Assembly: GCA_018650445.1 (NCBI GenBank)
Contig: JABIFX010000023.1
Span: 37,347-101,346, forward strand
DNA: 64,000 nt
Origin: Fidelibacterota bacterium
GTDB taxonomy: Bacteria; Fidelibacterota; UBA8477; JABMPR01
Direction: 5' to 3'
The notes below the pieces were generated by a model that saw only the letters and a program-made list of their open reading frames with translations, made no database searches and was not told the DNA's origin. Position numbers and translations under genes: made by a program. Below are positions 9,392 through 18,377 of this stretch, piece by piece (within the stretch, counting starts at the first letter, position 1; each line of letters opens with the position of its first letter).

Positions 9392-11359
9392 ATGAGTGGA
9401 AAGAAGCATTTTCAAACTGCTGCTGAAGATCGAATTTCTTTGCAACAAAAAATGGCATACTCTGTAGGTATGCTGGTCAATAACCTCCAGGCGGCAGCCA
9501 TGCCAGCCATGGTGGTTATTCTGAACCTTGGACTTGGAATGGATGTCCTCTGGGTTGGATTGATTGGTGCTATCCCCCGTATATTTGATGCCATCTCTGA
9601 TCCCCTGGTTGGATACATTTCAGATAATTCCAGAACCAGATGGGGTCGACGACGACCATTCATATTCGCTGGGGCAATCACTGCTGGACTCATCTTTGCC
9701 ATCATGTGGCAGCTCCCTTCCGGCTATATTGATTTCCTTAAAAAAGCACCTGTCCAGGAACATCAGAGCATATCAATTGAGCAGTCCCCTGTGGTTTTGA
9801 ATAATGCAGGTGGAGTTGATTTAACCTACGACGCTGGTATTCAATCTGAAGCACAGTTTGTGTTCTATGGTCCAAAAATGCTGGCCATCGATGCTGATGC
9901 AGGCATCTCAACTGACCTGGATGGATTTCCTCAAATAGAACTAAACGTGATTCGTCCTGAAGGATCTGAGCTGAGTCTAATAATTTATGAGTCTGCGACT
10001 TCAGCATCTGAAAATTCTGCTGACGGTGAAACCTATGCAATCAATCTCAGCGATGCACAACTAAAGGACGAAGGGGGCAACCTCTATAAATTTGACCTTG
10101 CTGACTTACAGATCATTGAATCAGAGATTGCTGTCACTGGGAATGGTACTCTAGACCTCCAGGCTATTGATAAAATCGCAGTTGAATTCGCAGGTTTAAC
10201 CGGCGCTGGCACTGCCACGATCCAGTCCATTAAATTCAAGAAGAGCGACAGCTTCTATGTCTATTGGTTCTGGCTCTTTCTCGGCATGTCCATCCTATTC
10301 TTCCTGGCCTATACCGTTTATGCTACCCCATTTGTAGCCTTTGGATACGAAATGACAGCCGATTACCACGAACGCACACGACTGCATGCATTTGCCAATA
10401 CAGTTGGACAGCTCGCCTGGTTGGGCGTGCCCTGGTTCTATGCCATCATGTCCAGTACCTTATTTAGAGATACCGTTCATGGTGCCCGCTCTCTGGCCCT
10501 GATTGTCGGTGGTGTTGTTGCACTTTTTGGTATTATCCCAGCCATTTTCCTCAAGGAAAGACCGACATTGACTCCGGTAGTCAATGCAGGCAAAGGTATG
10601 ATGGCCAACATGAAAGAGTTTTTCGCTGGTATCAAAACAACTCTGAAATGCTCACCTTTCGTTAAGATCTGTGGAACCACCTTCCTGGTATTCAACGGAT
10701 TTCAACTGGGTATGTCCTTCTCCATTTATGTTATGATCTATTACCTCTTTGGAGGAAATGATGGGGATGCTGGTAAACTCATGGGCTGGTACGGTATGCT
10801 TACCTCCATATTTACACTGGCAGTCATTCCACTGACGGGACTCATTGCTACCCGAATTGGAAAACGCCAAACTTTTATGATCACCATATCCCTGTCCTTA
10901 TTGGGATACGCACTCAAATGGGTCGGCTACAATCCCGACTATCCATACATGCTCCTCATAGCAACACCTTTTGTCGCCTTTGGTACTGGCTCCCTTTTCA
11001 CACTCATGGGATCAATGATCTCCGATGTGTGTGATTATGATGAGTTAGAGACTCACCAGCGCAGAGAAGGTGTCTTTGGCGCCATCTATTGGTGGATGGT
11101 GAAAGTTGGTATGGCACTGGCCGGTATCCTCACTGGAGTCCTGCTGAAAGTTGCTGGATTTGATGTGGCACTGGGAGCTGCCCAGTCTGTAAGTACCCTT
11201 TTCTGGATCCGCATCTTCGATGTGGGTGTACCCCTGGTTACCTCAGCAATTGCCCTCTTCATTATGATGAGTTATGAAATCACTGAAACCAAAGCCCACG
11301 AGATCAGATTTGAACTTGAAAAGAGACGTGGAAAAGTTGGTGAGACAGAAGGAGTTTAA
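9392..11359 (+). CDS. GPH/MelB-type sugar:cation symporter with inserted periplasmic beta-rich domain
   Basis: The 655-residue protein is an MFS carrier of the glycoside-pentoside-hexuronide type. 'FDAISDPLVGYISDNSRTR' and 'WGRRRPF' form the loop between helices 2 and 3, and 'MGSMISDVCDYDELETHQRR' (split, about 530-552) and 'EGVFGAIYWWMVKVG' are C-half hallmarks. The family is usually 430-500 residues. The excess is an insert of about 180 residues (about 109-288) between helices 3 and 4, predicted periplasmic from the topology. It is beta-strand rich and ends 'GTATIQSIKF', like the last strand of a carbohydrate-binding jelly roll. AAGGAG precedes the ATG. It should import glucan oligosaccharides or glucose across the inner membrane for the phosphorylase and GH3 encoded next. 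The substrate and the role of the insert are inferred. Confidence 0.85.
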   Translation: MSGKKHFQTAAEDRISLQQKMAYSVGMLVNNLQAAAMPAMVVILNLGLGMDVLWVGLIGAIPRIFDAISDPLVGYISDNSRTRWGRRRPFIFAGAITAGLIFAIMWQLPSGYIDFLKKAPVQEHQSISIEQSPVVLNNAGGVDLTYDAGIQSEAQFVFYGPKMLAIDADAGISTDLDGFPQIELNVIRPEGSELSLIIYESATSASENSADGETYAINLSDAQLKDEGGNLYKFDLADLQIIESEIAVTGNGTLDLQAIDKIAVEFAGLTGAGTATIQSIKFKKSDSFYVYWFWLFLGMSILFFLAYTVYATPFVAFGYEMTADYHERTRLHAFANTVGQLAWLGVPWFYAIMSSTLFRDTVHGARSLALIVGGVVALFGIIPAIFLKERPTLTPVVNAGKGMMANMKEFFAGIKTTLKCSPFVKICGTTFLVFNGFQLGMSFSIYVMIYYLFGGNDGDAGKLMGWYGMLTSIFTLAVIPLTGLIATRIGKRQTFMITISLSLLGYALKWVGYNPDYPYMLLIATPFVAFGTGSLFTLMGSMISDVCDYDELETHQRREGVFGAIYWWMVKVGMALAGILTGVLLKVAGFDVALGAAQSVSTLFWIRIFDVGVPLVTSAIALFIMMSYEITETKAHEIRFELEKRRGKVGETEGV

Positions 11360-11360
11360 T

Positions 11361-13052
11361 ATGCAGAAAACAACACGACATATCATCTTCACGCTTGTTC
11401 TTGTCAGTTTGGTTCTCATGGGTTGCGCAATGCTGCCAACCTCTGAGCCACAAGCACCAGCTCTAAGTACATCTGAAATTATCCTCACCTCTGCAAATGG
11501 TGACCGCCAGGCATTGCAGGAAAATGTGGAATTTACCAATGGTCAGGCCACGGGCGTGGTTGTTCAGGTATTTCCAGACCAGATAAAACAAACCATTGAC
11601 GGGATCGGAACCTCCTTCACTGAATCATCCGCCTATGTCCTTGCCCACCTTGACCCAGCTGACCGCATGAAGGTTATGCAGAATATCTATGGCCAGGATG
11701 GTGCTAATTTTTCACTCACACGCACCCATGTCGGTGCCTGCGATTTTTCAGTAGAAGGAAAGTATTCCTATGCTGAGCAGGCTGGTGATACGGCTCTGAC
11801 CTCTTTCACCATTAAAGAGGATACCGAGGGTTTTGCCCTTGCTGACCACCCTGGAGTAAAGGACACTACCTATGACCTCCTCCCCATGATCCAGGAGGCC
11901 CTCAAGATCAAACAATCACAGGAAGATTCAGAACTAAGGATCATTGCCTCTGCCTGGACAGCTCCTGCCTGGATGAAGGACATTGAGGACTACTATCAGC
12001 CTATGACTGCTGAGAATGGCTGGCAAGGTTCAGGGGGATCACTTAAGCCTGAGTATGTAAGCACCTATGCTGACTATCTCATCAAGTATTTTCAGGCTTA
12101 TGAGGATGCCGGTGTTGACATCTGGGGGCTTACTCCAGTCAATGAACCCCACGGCAACAATGGTCAGTGGGAAAGCATGAACTTTTCTCCCGAGAGTCAG
12201 AGTGAATTTGTTCAACATCATTTAGGTCCTGGTCTGCGAGATGCCGGATTGGGTGATGCCAAATTGTTGATCTTTGATCAGAATCGTGATGGTATGGAGG
12301 AATGGTCAAATGTCCTCTTTCCTGCCGATAAGGAAAATAAATTTATCTATGGCATGGCTGTACACTGGTATGAAAGTACCATTGGAGTGTACGAAGACAT
12401 TTTCGATATGGTCCATGCAAAATTCCCTGACTACACCATCATTCATACTGAAGGCTGTATTGATGACCTGGGCAAGCCTGCACCAGCTGACTGTTGGGAT
12501 CCAGCAGGTCGCACCGAGACCAACTGGTTCAATAATGACGAATTCTGGTGGACCCCCAGCGCTTCGGATTGGGCTTATGCAGTCCCCTGGGTTGGTGATG
12601 GCGTTAAAGATCATCCACTCTACACACCTGTCCACAGATATGCTCGCAATATCATTGTGAGTCTCGATCATTGGGCCACAGGCTGGGTGGATTGGAATAT
12701 CGTCCTGGACCAACAAGGTGGACCCAACCATGTCGGCAATTTTTGTGGTGCTCCTATCATGATAGATACTGAATCACAGGATGTTTACTACACCCCCATT
12801 TTCGATGTCCTCTCTCAATTTAGTCGTTCTATCAGGCCTGGAGACCGGGCAGTGCAAACTGCGAAGCGTATTGCCTCATTGAATGACGATGATATCCACT
12901 TTTGCGCAACCATCAATGAGATGGGTATGCTGAGTGTCCAGGTATTGAATACTTCAGCAAGTCCAATTGATTACAAACTGGAAATTGGCGATCAATTCGC
13001 TGAGATCCATATTCCTGAAAATTCCGTCCAAACAGTACGTGTAGAGCTCTAG
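11361..13052 (+). CDS. GH30 glucanase lipoprotein (probable beta-1,6-glucan debranching)
   Basis: I choose ATG at 11361, six bases after AAGGAG and one base after the transporter stop; a longer frame from 11274 lies inside the transporter gene. The 563-residue product begins with a lipoprotein signal ('VLMGC', C22). It carries the GH30 pattern 'IDGIGTSFTESSAYVL', acid/base 'TPVNEPHG' (E262) and nucleophile 'IIHTEGC' (E364), and ends with the C-terminal beta-domain typical of the family ('GMLSVQVLNTS'). GH30 enzymes of glucan loci commonly remove or cut beta-1,6-linked glucose branches of laminarin. That activity is the best guess; other GH30 activities (glucosylceramidase, xylanase) fit the context less well. 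Confidence 0.87.
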   Translation: MQKTTRHIIFTLVLVSLVLMGCAMLPTSEPQAPALSTSEIILTSANGDRQALQENVEFTNGQATGVVVQVFPDQIKQTIDGIGTSFTESSAYVLAHLDPADRMKVMQNIYGQDGANFSLTRTHVGACDFSVEGKYSYAEQAGDTALTSFTIKEDTEGFALADHPGVKDTTYDLLPMIQEALKIKQSQEDSELRIIASAWTAPAWMKDIEDYYQPMTAENGWQGSGGSLKPEYVSTYADYLIKYFQAYEDAGVDIWGLTPVNEPHGNNGQWESMNFSPESQSEFVQHHLGPGLRDAGLGDAKLLIFDQNRDGMEEWSNVLFPADKENKFIYGMAVHWYESTIGVYEDIFDMVHAKFPDYTIIHTEGCIDDLGKPAPADCWDPAGRTETNWFNNDEFWWTPSASDWAYAVPWVGDGVKDHPLYTPVHRYARNIIVSLDHWATGWVDWNIVLDQQGGPNHVGNFCGAPIMIDTESQDVYYTPIFDVLSQFSRSIRPGDRAVQTAKRIASLNDDDIHFCATINEMGMLSVQVLNTSASPIDYKLEIGDQFAEIHIPENSVQTVRVEL

Positions 13053-13070
13053 AAGGACTATAACAACTAT

Positions 13071-13166
13071 ATGTATTTCATGAACAACAATAGATCAGAA
13101 GTAGCCAGGGGCTCATTGGGGAAACGAGTTCTGCAACAAAATAATAATTCCATGAAAGGGTTATGA
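13071..13166 (+). CDS. Possible 31-residue leader ORF coupled to the phosphorylase gene
   Basis: Between the GH30 and phosphorylase genes an ATG at 13071 opens 31 codons ('MYFMNNNRSEVARG' at its start). The TGA at 13164-13166 overlaps the phosphorylase ATG at 13163 (ATGA). AAGGA lies about 13 bases upstream, a rather long spacing; a second in-frame ATG at 13080 is further still. The peptide has no recognisable family. It could be a translational coupling leader or chance open sequence in a 110-base spacer. Confidence 0.25.
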   Translation: MYFMNNNRSEVARGSLGKRVLQQNNNSMKGL

Positions 13167-16100
13167 CTTTGAAATCTTCCTCAAAACCAACATTTGAGTT
13201 GAATAAAAACGGTGAGTTTGTCATAGAGAACTACAACTCAACCAAACCATTCGCCAGCTTTTTCCCAGGAATTGCTGGCAAGATGGGAATTCCCATGTGG
13301 GTCTTTTATGTAAATAGAGGCCAGGGAATCTGCAGTATGGGTATTCAGGACAAGGAACATCCCATCATGGAGTTCCTCCCTGCGAACTGGGCTTATCAAT
13401 TGGTATCGAGCCAGGGATTCAGAACATTTATTAAATTTCCAGCAGGCTCAGGTCTTGAATTCTATGAACCTTTTCAAGATCATTACCGGGACAGAGAAAT
13501 TGTTCGAACCCAGAGCATGCGTATCTCCCCCTCCCACCTTATTCTGGTTGAAGAAAATGAAACTCTTGGTCTAAGATTTACAGTAGAATACTACTCAGTT
13601 CCTGAAGACAGCTATGCAGGTTTGATTCGCAAACTTCATATCACCAATCTGAATAATATTGACATCTCATTTGAAGGTCTAGATGGTCTCCCACTGATCA
13701 TTCCCTACGGTATCGACAATGCTGGACTCAAAACCATGCGTCGCCTTATGGAAGCCTTCGTTGAAGTCAAAAATTTCAAGGAAAAAGCACCCCTCTTCAA
13801 GGCGAAAGTGAAACCAACAGATCGCCCCGACGTGGAAATTCTAGAGCAGGGTAACTTTTATGTAGGCTTTGAGCATGGCGCTGGAGGTGCACAGCTATTG
13901 GATGCCATTGTGGATCCTGAGCTTATCTTTGGAAACCAAAATGACTATAGCTTCCCCGAAAAGTTCCTGGAACAGTCTATTGGGGATATCCTAGATCACC
14001 AGGCTACTGAAAACCGTCTTCCCTCAGCAATGTCATTGTTCAACAAGACACTTGGAGCCGGGAAAACCTATACTGTCACCTCAATCATTGGACATGCCGA
14101 CTCCCGGGAAGAATTGAACCGTCTCATCCCATCCATTACTAAACTTGATTATATCAATACGAAAATTCAAGACAGCATTAGCATTATTGATGATCTTACT
14201 CAGAATAATCTGGTAGTGAGTAGCGACTCGACCTTCGATATGTATGTCAGACAGAATTTCCTGGACAATGTGCTGCGTGGTGGATTCCCTCACACCTTTA
14301 AGGGTGATGATTCAGAATCCGTTCTCCACCTTTATTCCCGAAAACATGGTGACCTGGAACGGGATTATAATGATTACCGTATCACCCCTTCCTATTATTC
14401 ACAGGGGAATGGTAATTTTCGAGATATCAACCAGAATAGACGTTCCGATCTGTTTTTCAATCCTGATGTGCGATCTGGAAATCTTGAACACTTCGTTAAT
14501 TTGATCCAACTTGATGGATTCAATCCTCTGGTCATAAAGGAAATTCGATACACCCTGGAAGATGTGATCAAGGGCAAGGCTGTCCTTGATAGCCATCTTT
14601 CAAAATCAGCCAGTGACAAGGCTCTGGCCTTCCTGGAAGACGAAGTCACTCCTGGTGAGTTCCTATCCTATCTGGAGACCCTGGAAGTCAATTTTCCCAC
14701 CAATGCAGATAGACTGCTAGGGGAATTGTTACCTCACTGCAAAAAGATCCATGATACGGACTTTGCAGAAGGTTACTGGTCAGATCACTGGACCTACAAC
14801 ATGGATCTGCTGGAAAATTATCTCAGTATCTATCCTGAAAATCTTAAGTACATCCTTCTGGACCACCAGAAGTTCACCTTTCATGATACCCCATACAAAG
14901 TCCTTCCCCGAGATGATAAGTATGTCATCTGGGATGATAAAAAGATGCAATTAAACGCACTGGTACATGATGACGAGAAAGCAGCTCTCATCGCCTCTCG
15001 AGAAAACGATAAAAACCTGGTTCGCACTGAAAATGGCCGGGGTGTTGTTGTTGAGACTTCTCTGTTTATCAAGCTCATTTCAATCATCACCAACAAGATC
15101 GCTTCCCTTGATCCATCTGGGATTGGTGTTGAGATGGAAACGGACAAACCCAACTGGTATGATGCCTTAAATGGGATTCCAGGACTTATGGGTTCCAGTC
15201 TAAGCGAAGCTCTGGAAATCAAGAGACACGCAGTTTTCCTGGTTGATTTTCTCCAGAATTCGACCTCTCTGGAAACGGATATTTCTGTATTTGAAGAAAT
15301 AGCTGACTTTATGGAAACCGTAAAGATCCTGTTGCATAATGAGATGGGCCCCTTCGAATATTGGGATGCTGCCACCTCCCTCAAAGAAGCCTATCGTGAA
15401 AAGACGGTGTATGGACTTAGTGGCAAAACCAGAGCTATCAAGATATCCTGGCTAGTTGAATTTTTATCGGCCTGTTTGACCAAGATCGATGAAGGCGTGG
15501 ATAAAGCCTGGAATGGTGATGGAACGATCCCATATACCTACTTCACTCATCGTCCAACGGATTACGAAGTTATCGAGGAGATCGATGAAAATGGCCGCTC
15601 CAGAACCAAAACGAATTCCAAAGGTTTTGCCTGTTTTCGCGTAAAGGCTTTTAAACGTGAGACACTGCCTCTCTTCCTTGAAGGACCCGTACACTTTCTT
15701 CGGACTCAACCGGGATATGATGTTGCCAATAAGGTGACTCAACAGATCCGGAAGAGTGGTCTCTACGACCAGAGACTCAATATGTACAAGGTCAATGAAT
15801 CCCTAGCTGATCAACCCATGGAGATTGGACGTGCACGGACATTTTCACCCGGTTGGTTTGAGAATGAATCGATCTGGTTGCATATGGAATACAAATACAT
15901 GCTGGAGATGCTAAGGAATGGTCTTTATGAGACTTTCTATGAAGATTTTCGTCATGTCTTCATCCCCTTTCTCAATCCAGAAGTATATGGACGAAGCATC
16001 CTTGAGAACTCTTCATTTCTAGTAAGTAGTGCCAATCCCAACCCAGGCTTACATGGAACTGGATTTGTGGCTCGATTGAGTGGGGCGACTGCAGAATTCA

Positions 16101-16489
16101 TCCAAATTCTAATGGAAATGACCGTTGGATCAGCACCTTTCTCCGTAGCGAGGAATGGGGAGTTGACCTTTAGTGTCAAACCGGTTCTACCAGCCTGGTT
16201 ATTTACCAAACAAACGCAAAATCTACATTTGACTGGAGAAGGCAAGACCCAATCCGTGACACTTCCTGAGCACAGTTTCAGTTTTATGCTTCTCGGAGAT
16301 ATCCTGGTTACCTATCTCAATCCAAAAATGAAAAATACTTATGGAACTGATGGGGTCTCACCCACGGAATGGAATCTTTACGATGATGCTGGCAATGTTC
16401 AACACGTCACTGGTACCAACCTGAATAGTGATGCAGCCCTGCTAATCCGTTCAAAGCAAATACACCGAATGGAAATAGTACTTAACTAA
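13163..16489 (+). CDS. Beta-glucan phosphorylase-like enzyme (GH94/GH149/GH161 type)
   Basis: The 1108-residue protein has no signal peptide, so it is probably cytoplasmic. An N-terminal beta-sandwich (about 20-300) precedes a helical (alpha/alpha)6-like catalytic part, the build of inverting disaccharide and oligosaccharide phosphorylases. 'EGYWSDHWTYNMDLL' (D541) is a candidate general-acid motif, and 'GFVARLSGATAEFIQIL' matches the phosphate-binding stretch near the end of the barrel. The length and glucan setting suggest a beta-1,3-oligoglucan phosphorylase (GH149 or GH161), releasing glucose 1-phosphate; GH94 proteins are usually shorter. The family number is not certain. The ATG at 13163 is only two bases from AAAGGG; TTG at 13169 has better spacing and could be the true start. 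Confidence 0.7.
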   Translation: MTLKSSSKPTFELNKNGEFVIENYNSTKPFASFFPGIAGKMGIPMWVFYVNRGQGICSMGIQDKEHPIMEFLPANWAYQLVSSQGFRTFIKFPAGSGLEFYEPFQDHYRDREIVRTQSMRISPSHLILVEENETLGLRFTVEYYSVPEDSYAGLIRKLHITNLNNIDISFEGLDGLPLIIPYGIDNAGLKTMRRLMEAFVEVKNFKEKAPLFKAKVKPTDRPDVEILEQGNFYVGFEHGAGGAQLLDAIVDPELIFGNQNDYSFPEKFLEQSIGDILDHQATENRLPSAMSLFNKTLGAGKTYTVTSIIGHADSREELNRLIPSITKLDYINTKIQDSISIIDDLTQNNLVVSSDSTFDMYVRQNFLDNVLRGGFPHTFKGDDSESVLHLYSRKHGDLERDYNDYRITPSYYSQGNGNFRDINQNRRSDLFFNPDVRSGNLEHFVNLIQLDGFNPLVIKEIRYTLEDVIKGKAVLDSHLSKSASDKALAFLEDEVTPGEFLSYLETLEVNFPTNADRLLGELLPHCKKIHDTDFAEGYWSDHWTYNMDLLENYLSIYPENLKYILLDHQKFTFHDTPYKVLPRDDKYVIWDDKKMQLNALVHDDEKAALIASRENDKNLVRTENGRGVVVETSLFIKLISIITNKIASLDPSGIGVEMETDKPNWYDALNGIPGLMGSSLSEALEIKRHAVFLVDFLQNSTSLETDISVFEEIADFMETVKILLHNEMGPFEYWDAATSLKEAYREKTVYGLSGKTRAIKISWLVEFLSACLTKIDEGVDKAWNGDGTIPYTYFTHRPTDYEVIEEIDENGRSRTKTNSKGFACFRVKAFKRETLPLFLEGPVHFLRTQPGYDVANKVTQQIRKSGLYDQRLNMYKVNESLADQPMEIGRARTFSPGWFENESIWLHMEYKYMLEMLRNGLYETFYEDFRHVFIPFLNPEVYGRSILENSSFLVSSANPNPGLHGTGFVARLSGATAEFIQILMEMTVGSAPFSVARNGELTFSVKPVLPAWLFTKQTQNLHLTGEGKTQSVTLPEHSFSFMLLGDILVTYLNPKMKNTYGTDGVSPTEWNLYDDAGNVQHVTGTNLNSDAALLIRSKQIHRMEIVLN

Positions 16490-16524
16490 TTATTGAATAA
16501 AAATGTTGTTATGGGGATATCCTA

Positions 16525-18366
16525 ATGAGCAATTTTGAAAAACGAATTTCTGAGCTAATGGCAAAGATGAACCTGGACCAGATGGTGGGCCAGATGGTTC
16601 AGCCAGAGCGTCAGTTCATCACACCTGAACAAGTAAAAAAACACCATATCGGTTCTGTCCTCAGTGGTGGAGGATCTGTCCCCGGGGACAATAAGCCTGA
16701 GGATTGGATCGCCATGAATGATGAATATTGGGCCGCCTCCATGGAAGCAGATGATGAACACCTCGCTATTCCTATTGTCTATGGTGTGGATGCCATACAT
16801 GGGAACTCCAATGTGACTGGTGCAGTGGTTTTCCCTCATAACATTGGGCTTGGCGCTGCGAAGGATCCTGAAATGATGGAACGTATTGCCAGGACCACAG
16901 CACGAGAGATTGCAGTAACAGGTGTTGAATGGACATTCGCACCGACTTTGGCAGTCGCCAGAAACAGCCATTGGGGTCGTACCTATGAAAGCTATAGTGA
17001 AGATCCCCAAATCGTTACTGAGTATGCACCTCGCTTCGTCAGGGGCCTACAAAGCGACCTGGGTGAGGAAAGTGTGATCGGTTGTGTTAAACATTTTATT
17101 GGTGATGGTGCTACCGTTCACGGTATCGACCAAGGTGATGCCCAGATCGATGAAGAAGAATTGCGTCGTTTGCACCTGCCACCCTATCAAGCTGCCATTG
17201 ATGCTGGCGTCCTCACTGTCATGGCCTCTTTAAACAGTTGGAACGGCCTCAAGTGCCATGAGCATCGCTATTTACTCACAGATATCCTTAAAGATGAGTT
17301 GGGATTCAGAGGTTTTATCGTCTCTGATTGGGATGGTATCGATTGCCTCGCAGAAGATTTTGGCAAAGCTGTTGAACTGGGTCTGAATTCGGGTATGGAC
17401 ATGTTCATGGTGACTGAAAAGTGGGAAGAATTTATTCAACACACCAAGACTCTGGTCAATTCGGGTCGCATTCCAAAAAAACGTATTGAGGATGCTGTTA
17501 GAAGAATCCTCAGAGTAAAATTTGAGTTCGGATTGTTTGACAAACCCAGACCCGCCGAGCGTAAACTCTCAAAACAGACTGAGATCTTTGGTTCTAAAGA
17601 ACATCGTGATGTGGCTCTTGAGGCTGTGCGCAAATCTTTGGTTATGTTAAAGAACGATGACGCCCTCCTTCCCCTGGAAAAAAGTACCCGCATCCTGGTA
17701 GCTGGTAAAAATGCCAACAACCGAGGCCATCAGTGTGGTGGATTCACAGTGAACTGGCAGGGAGCGATATCAAACGAGGAAATCGTTGGCGGACAATCCA
17801 TCTGGGAAGGCATCCAGACGCTGGCCCCCAGCGCCGTATTAAGTGACAATCTTGAAGGCAATGAAGCCAACCCGGATCAGCATGATGTGGCCATCGTTGT
17901 TATTGGAGAGACACCCTATGCAGAAATGCTCGGTGATATTCGCGTTCCTGGATTACTACAGGAGTATTCGACCTTTCCCAATAGCACGCCAATCCCTCTA
18001 GATGATTCAGAGGTGGCCGAAGTATATGCCAGCAATCTGTATCTCCATGAGATGCATCCTGAAGATATTGCAACCATAAATAATATTACTTCTAGGGGAG
18101 TTCCTGTGGTGGCTGTCATGTTGGGTGGACGACCCCTCGTTGTTGAAAAAGAACTGGAAGCTTCATCTGCATTTGTTATGGCCTGGTTGCCAGGATCTGA
18201 GGGTCATGGTGTTGCCGACGTGCTCTTTGGTGATTTTGATATTCAGGGAAAACTGAGTTTCTCCTGGCCAAAATATGACAATGAGAACTGGAATGTAGGC
18301 GACCCAAACTACAATCCTCGTTTCCCCTATGGCTTTGGTCTCACATACGATAAAACAAATAATTAG
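16525..18366 (+). CDS. GH3 beta-glucosidase, probably cytoplasmic
   Basis: The 613-residue protein contains both GH3 domains. The TIM-barrel half shows 'GVDAIHGNSNVTGAVVFPHN', 'WGRTYESYSEDP', 'CVKHFIGDG' and the nucleophile motif 'FIVSDWDGID' (D268). The alpha/beta sandwich half contains 'KSLVMLKNDDALLPL' and 'GGFTVNWQG'. No signal peptide or lipobox is visible, unlike most GH3 glucosidases of Gram-negatives, so action on imported beta-glucosides is expected. The gene lies 35 bases after the phosphorylase gene and 11 bases before the GH17 gene. It would hydrolyse short beta-1,3 or beta-1,6 glucosides (laminaribiose, gentiobiose) to glucose. The second-domain segment 'VAIVVIGETPYAEM' resembles the ExoP/cellodextrinase-type GH3 subgroup. 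Confidence 0.88.
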   Translation: MSNFEKRISELMAKMNLDQMVGQMVQPERQFITPEQVKKHHIGSVLSGGGSVPGDNKPEDWIAMNDEYWAASMEADDEHLAIPIVYGVDAIHGNSNVTGAVVFPHNIGLGAAKDPEMMERIARTTAREIAVTGVEWTFAPTLAVARNSHWGRTYESYSEDPQIVTEYAPRFVRGLQSDLGEESVIGCVKHFIGDGATVHGIDQGDAQIDEEELRRLHLPPYQAAIDAGVLTVMASLNSWNGLKCHEHRYLLTDILKDELGFRGFIVSDWDGIDCLAEDFGKAVELGLNSGMDMFMVTEKWEEFIQHTKTLVNSGRIPKKRIEDAVRRILRVKFEFGLFDKPRPAERKLSKQTEIFGSKEHRDVALEAVRKSLVMLKNDDALLPLEKSTRILVAGKNANNRGHQCGGFTVNWQGAISNEEIVGGQSIWEGIQTLAPSAVLSDNLEGNEANPDQHDVAIVVIGETPYAEMLGDIRVPGLLQEYSTFPNSTPIPLDDSEVAEVYASNLYLHEMHPEDIATINNITSRGVPVVAVMLGGRPLVVEKELEASSAFVMAWLPGSEGHGVADVLFGDFDIQGKLSFSWPKYDNENWNVGDPNYNPRFPYGFGLTYDKTNN

Positions 18367-18377
18367 GCCTTAGGACC

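Noticed and set aside
14881..15384. 167-codon minus-strand frame inside the phosphorylase gene
   Set aside because: Serine-rich low-complexity shadow frame of a clear coding sequence; no ribosome site or family match.
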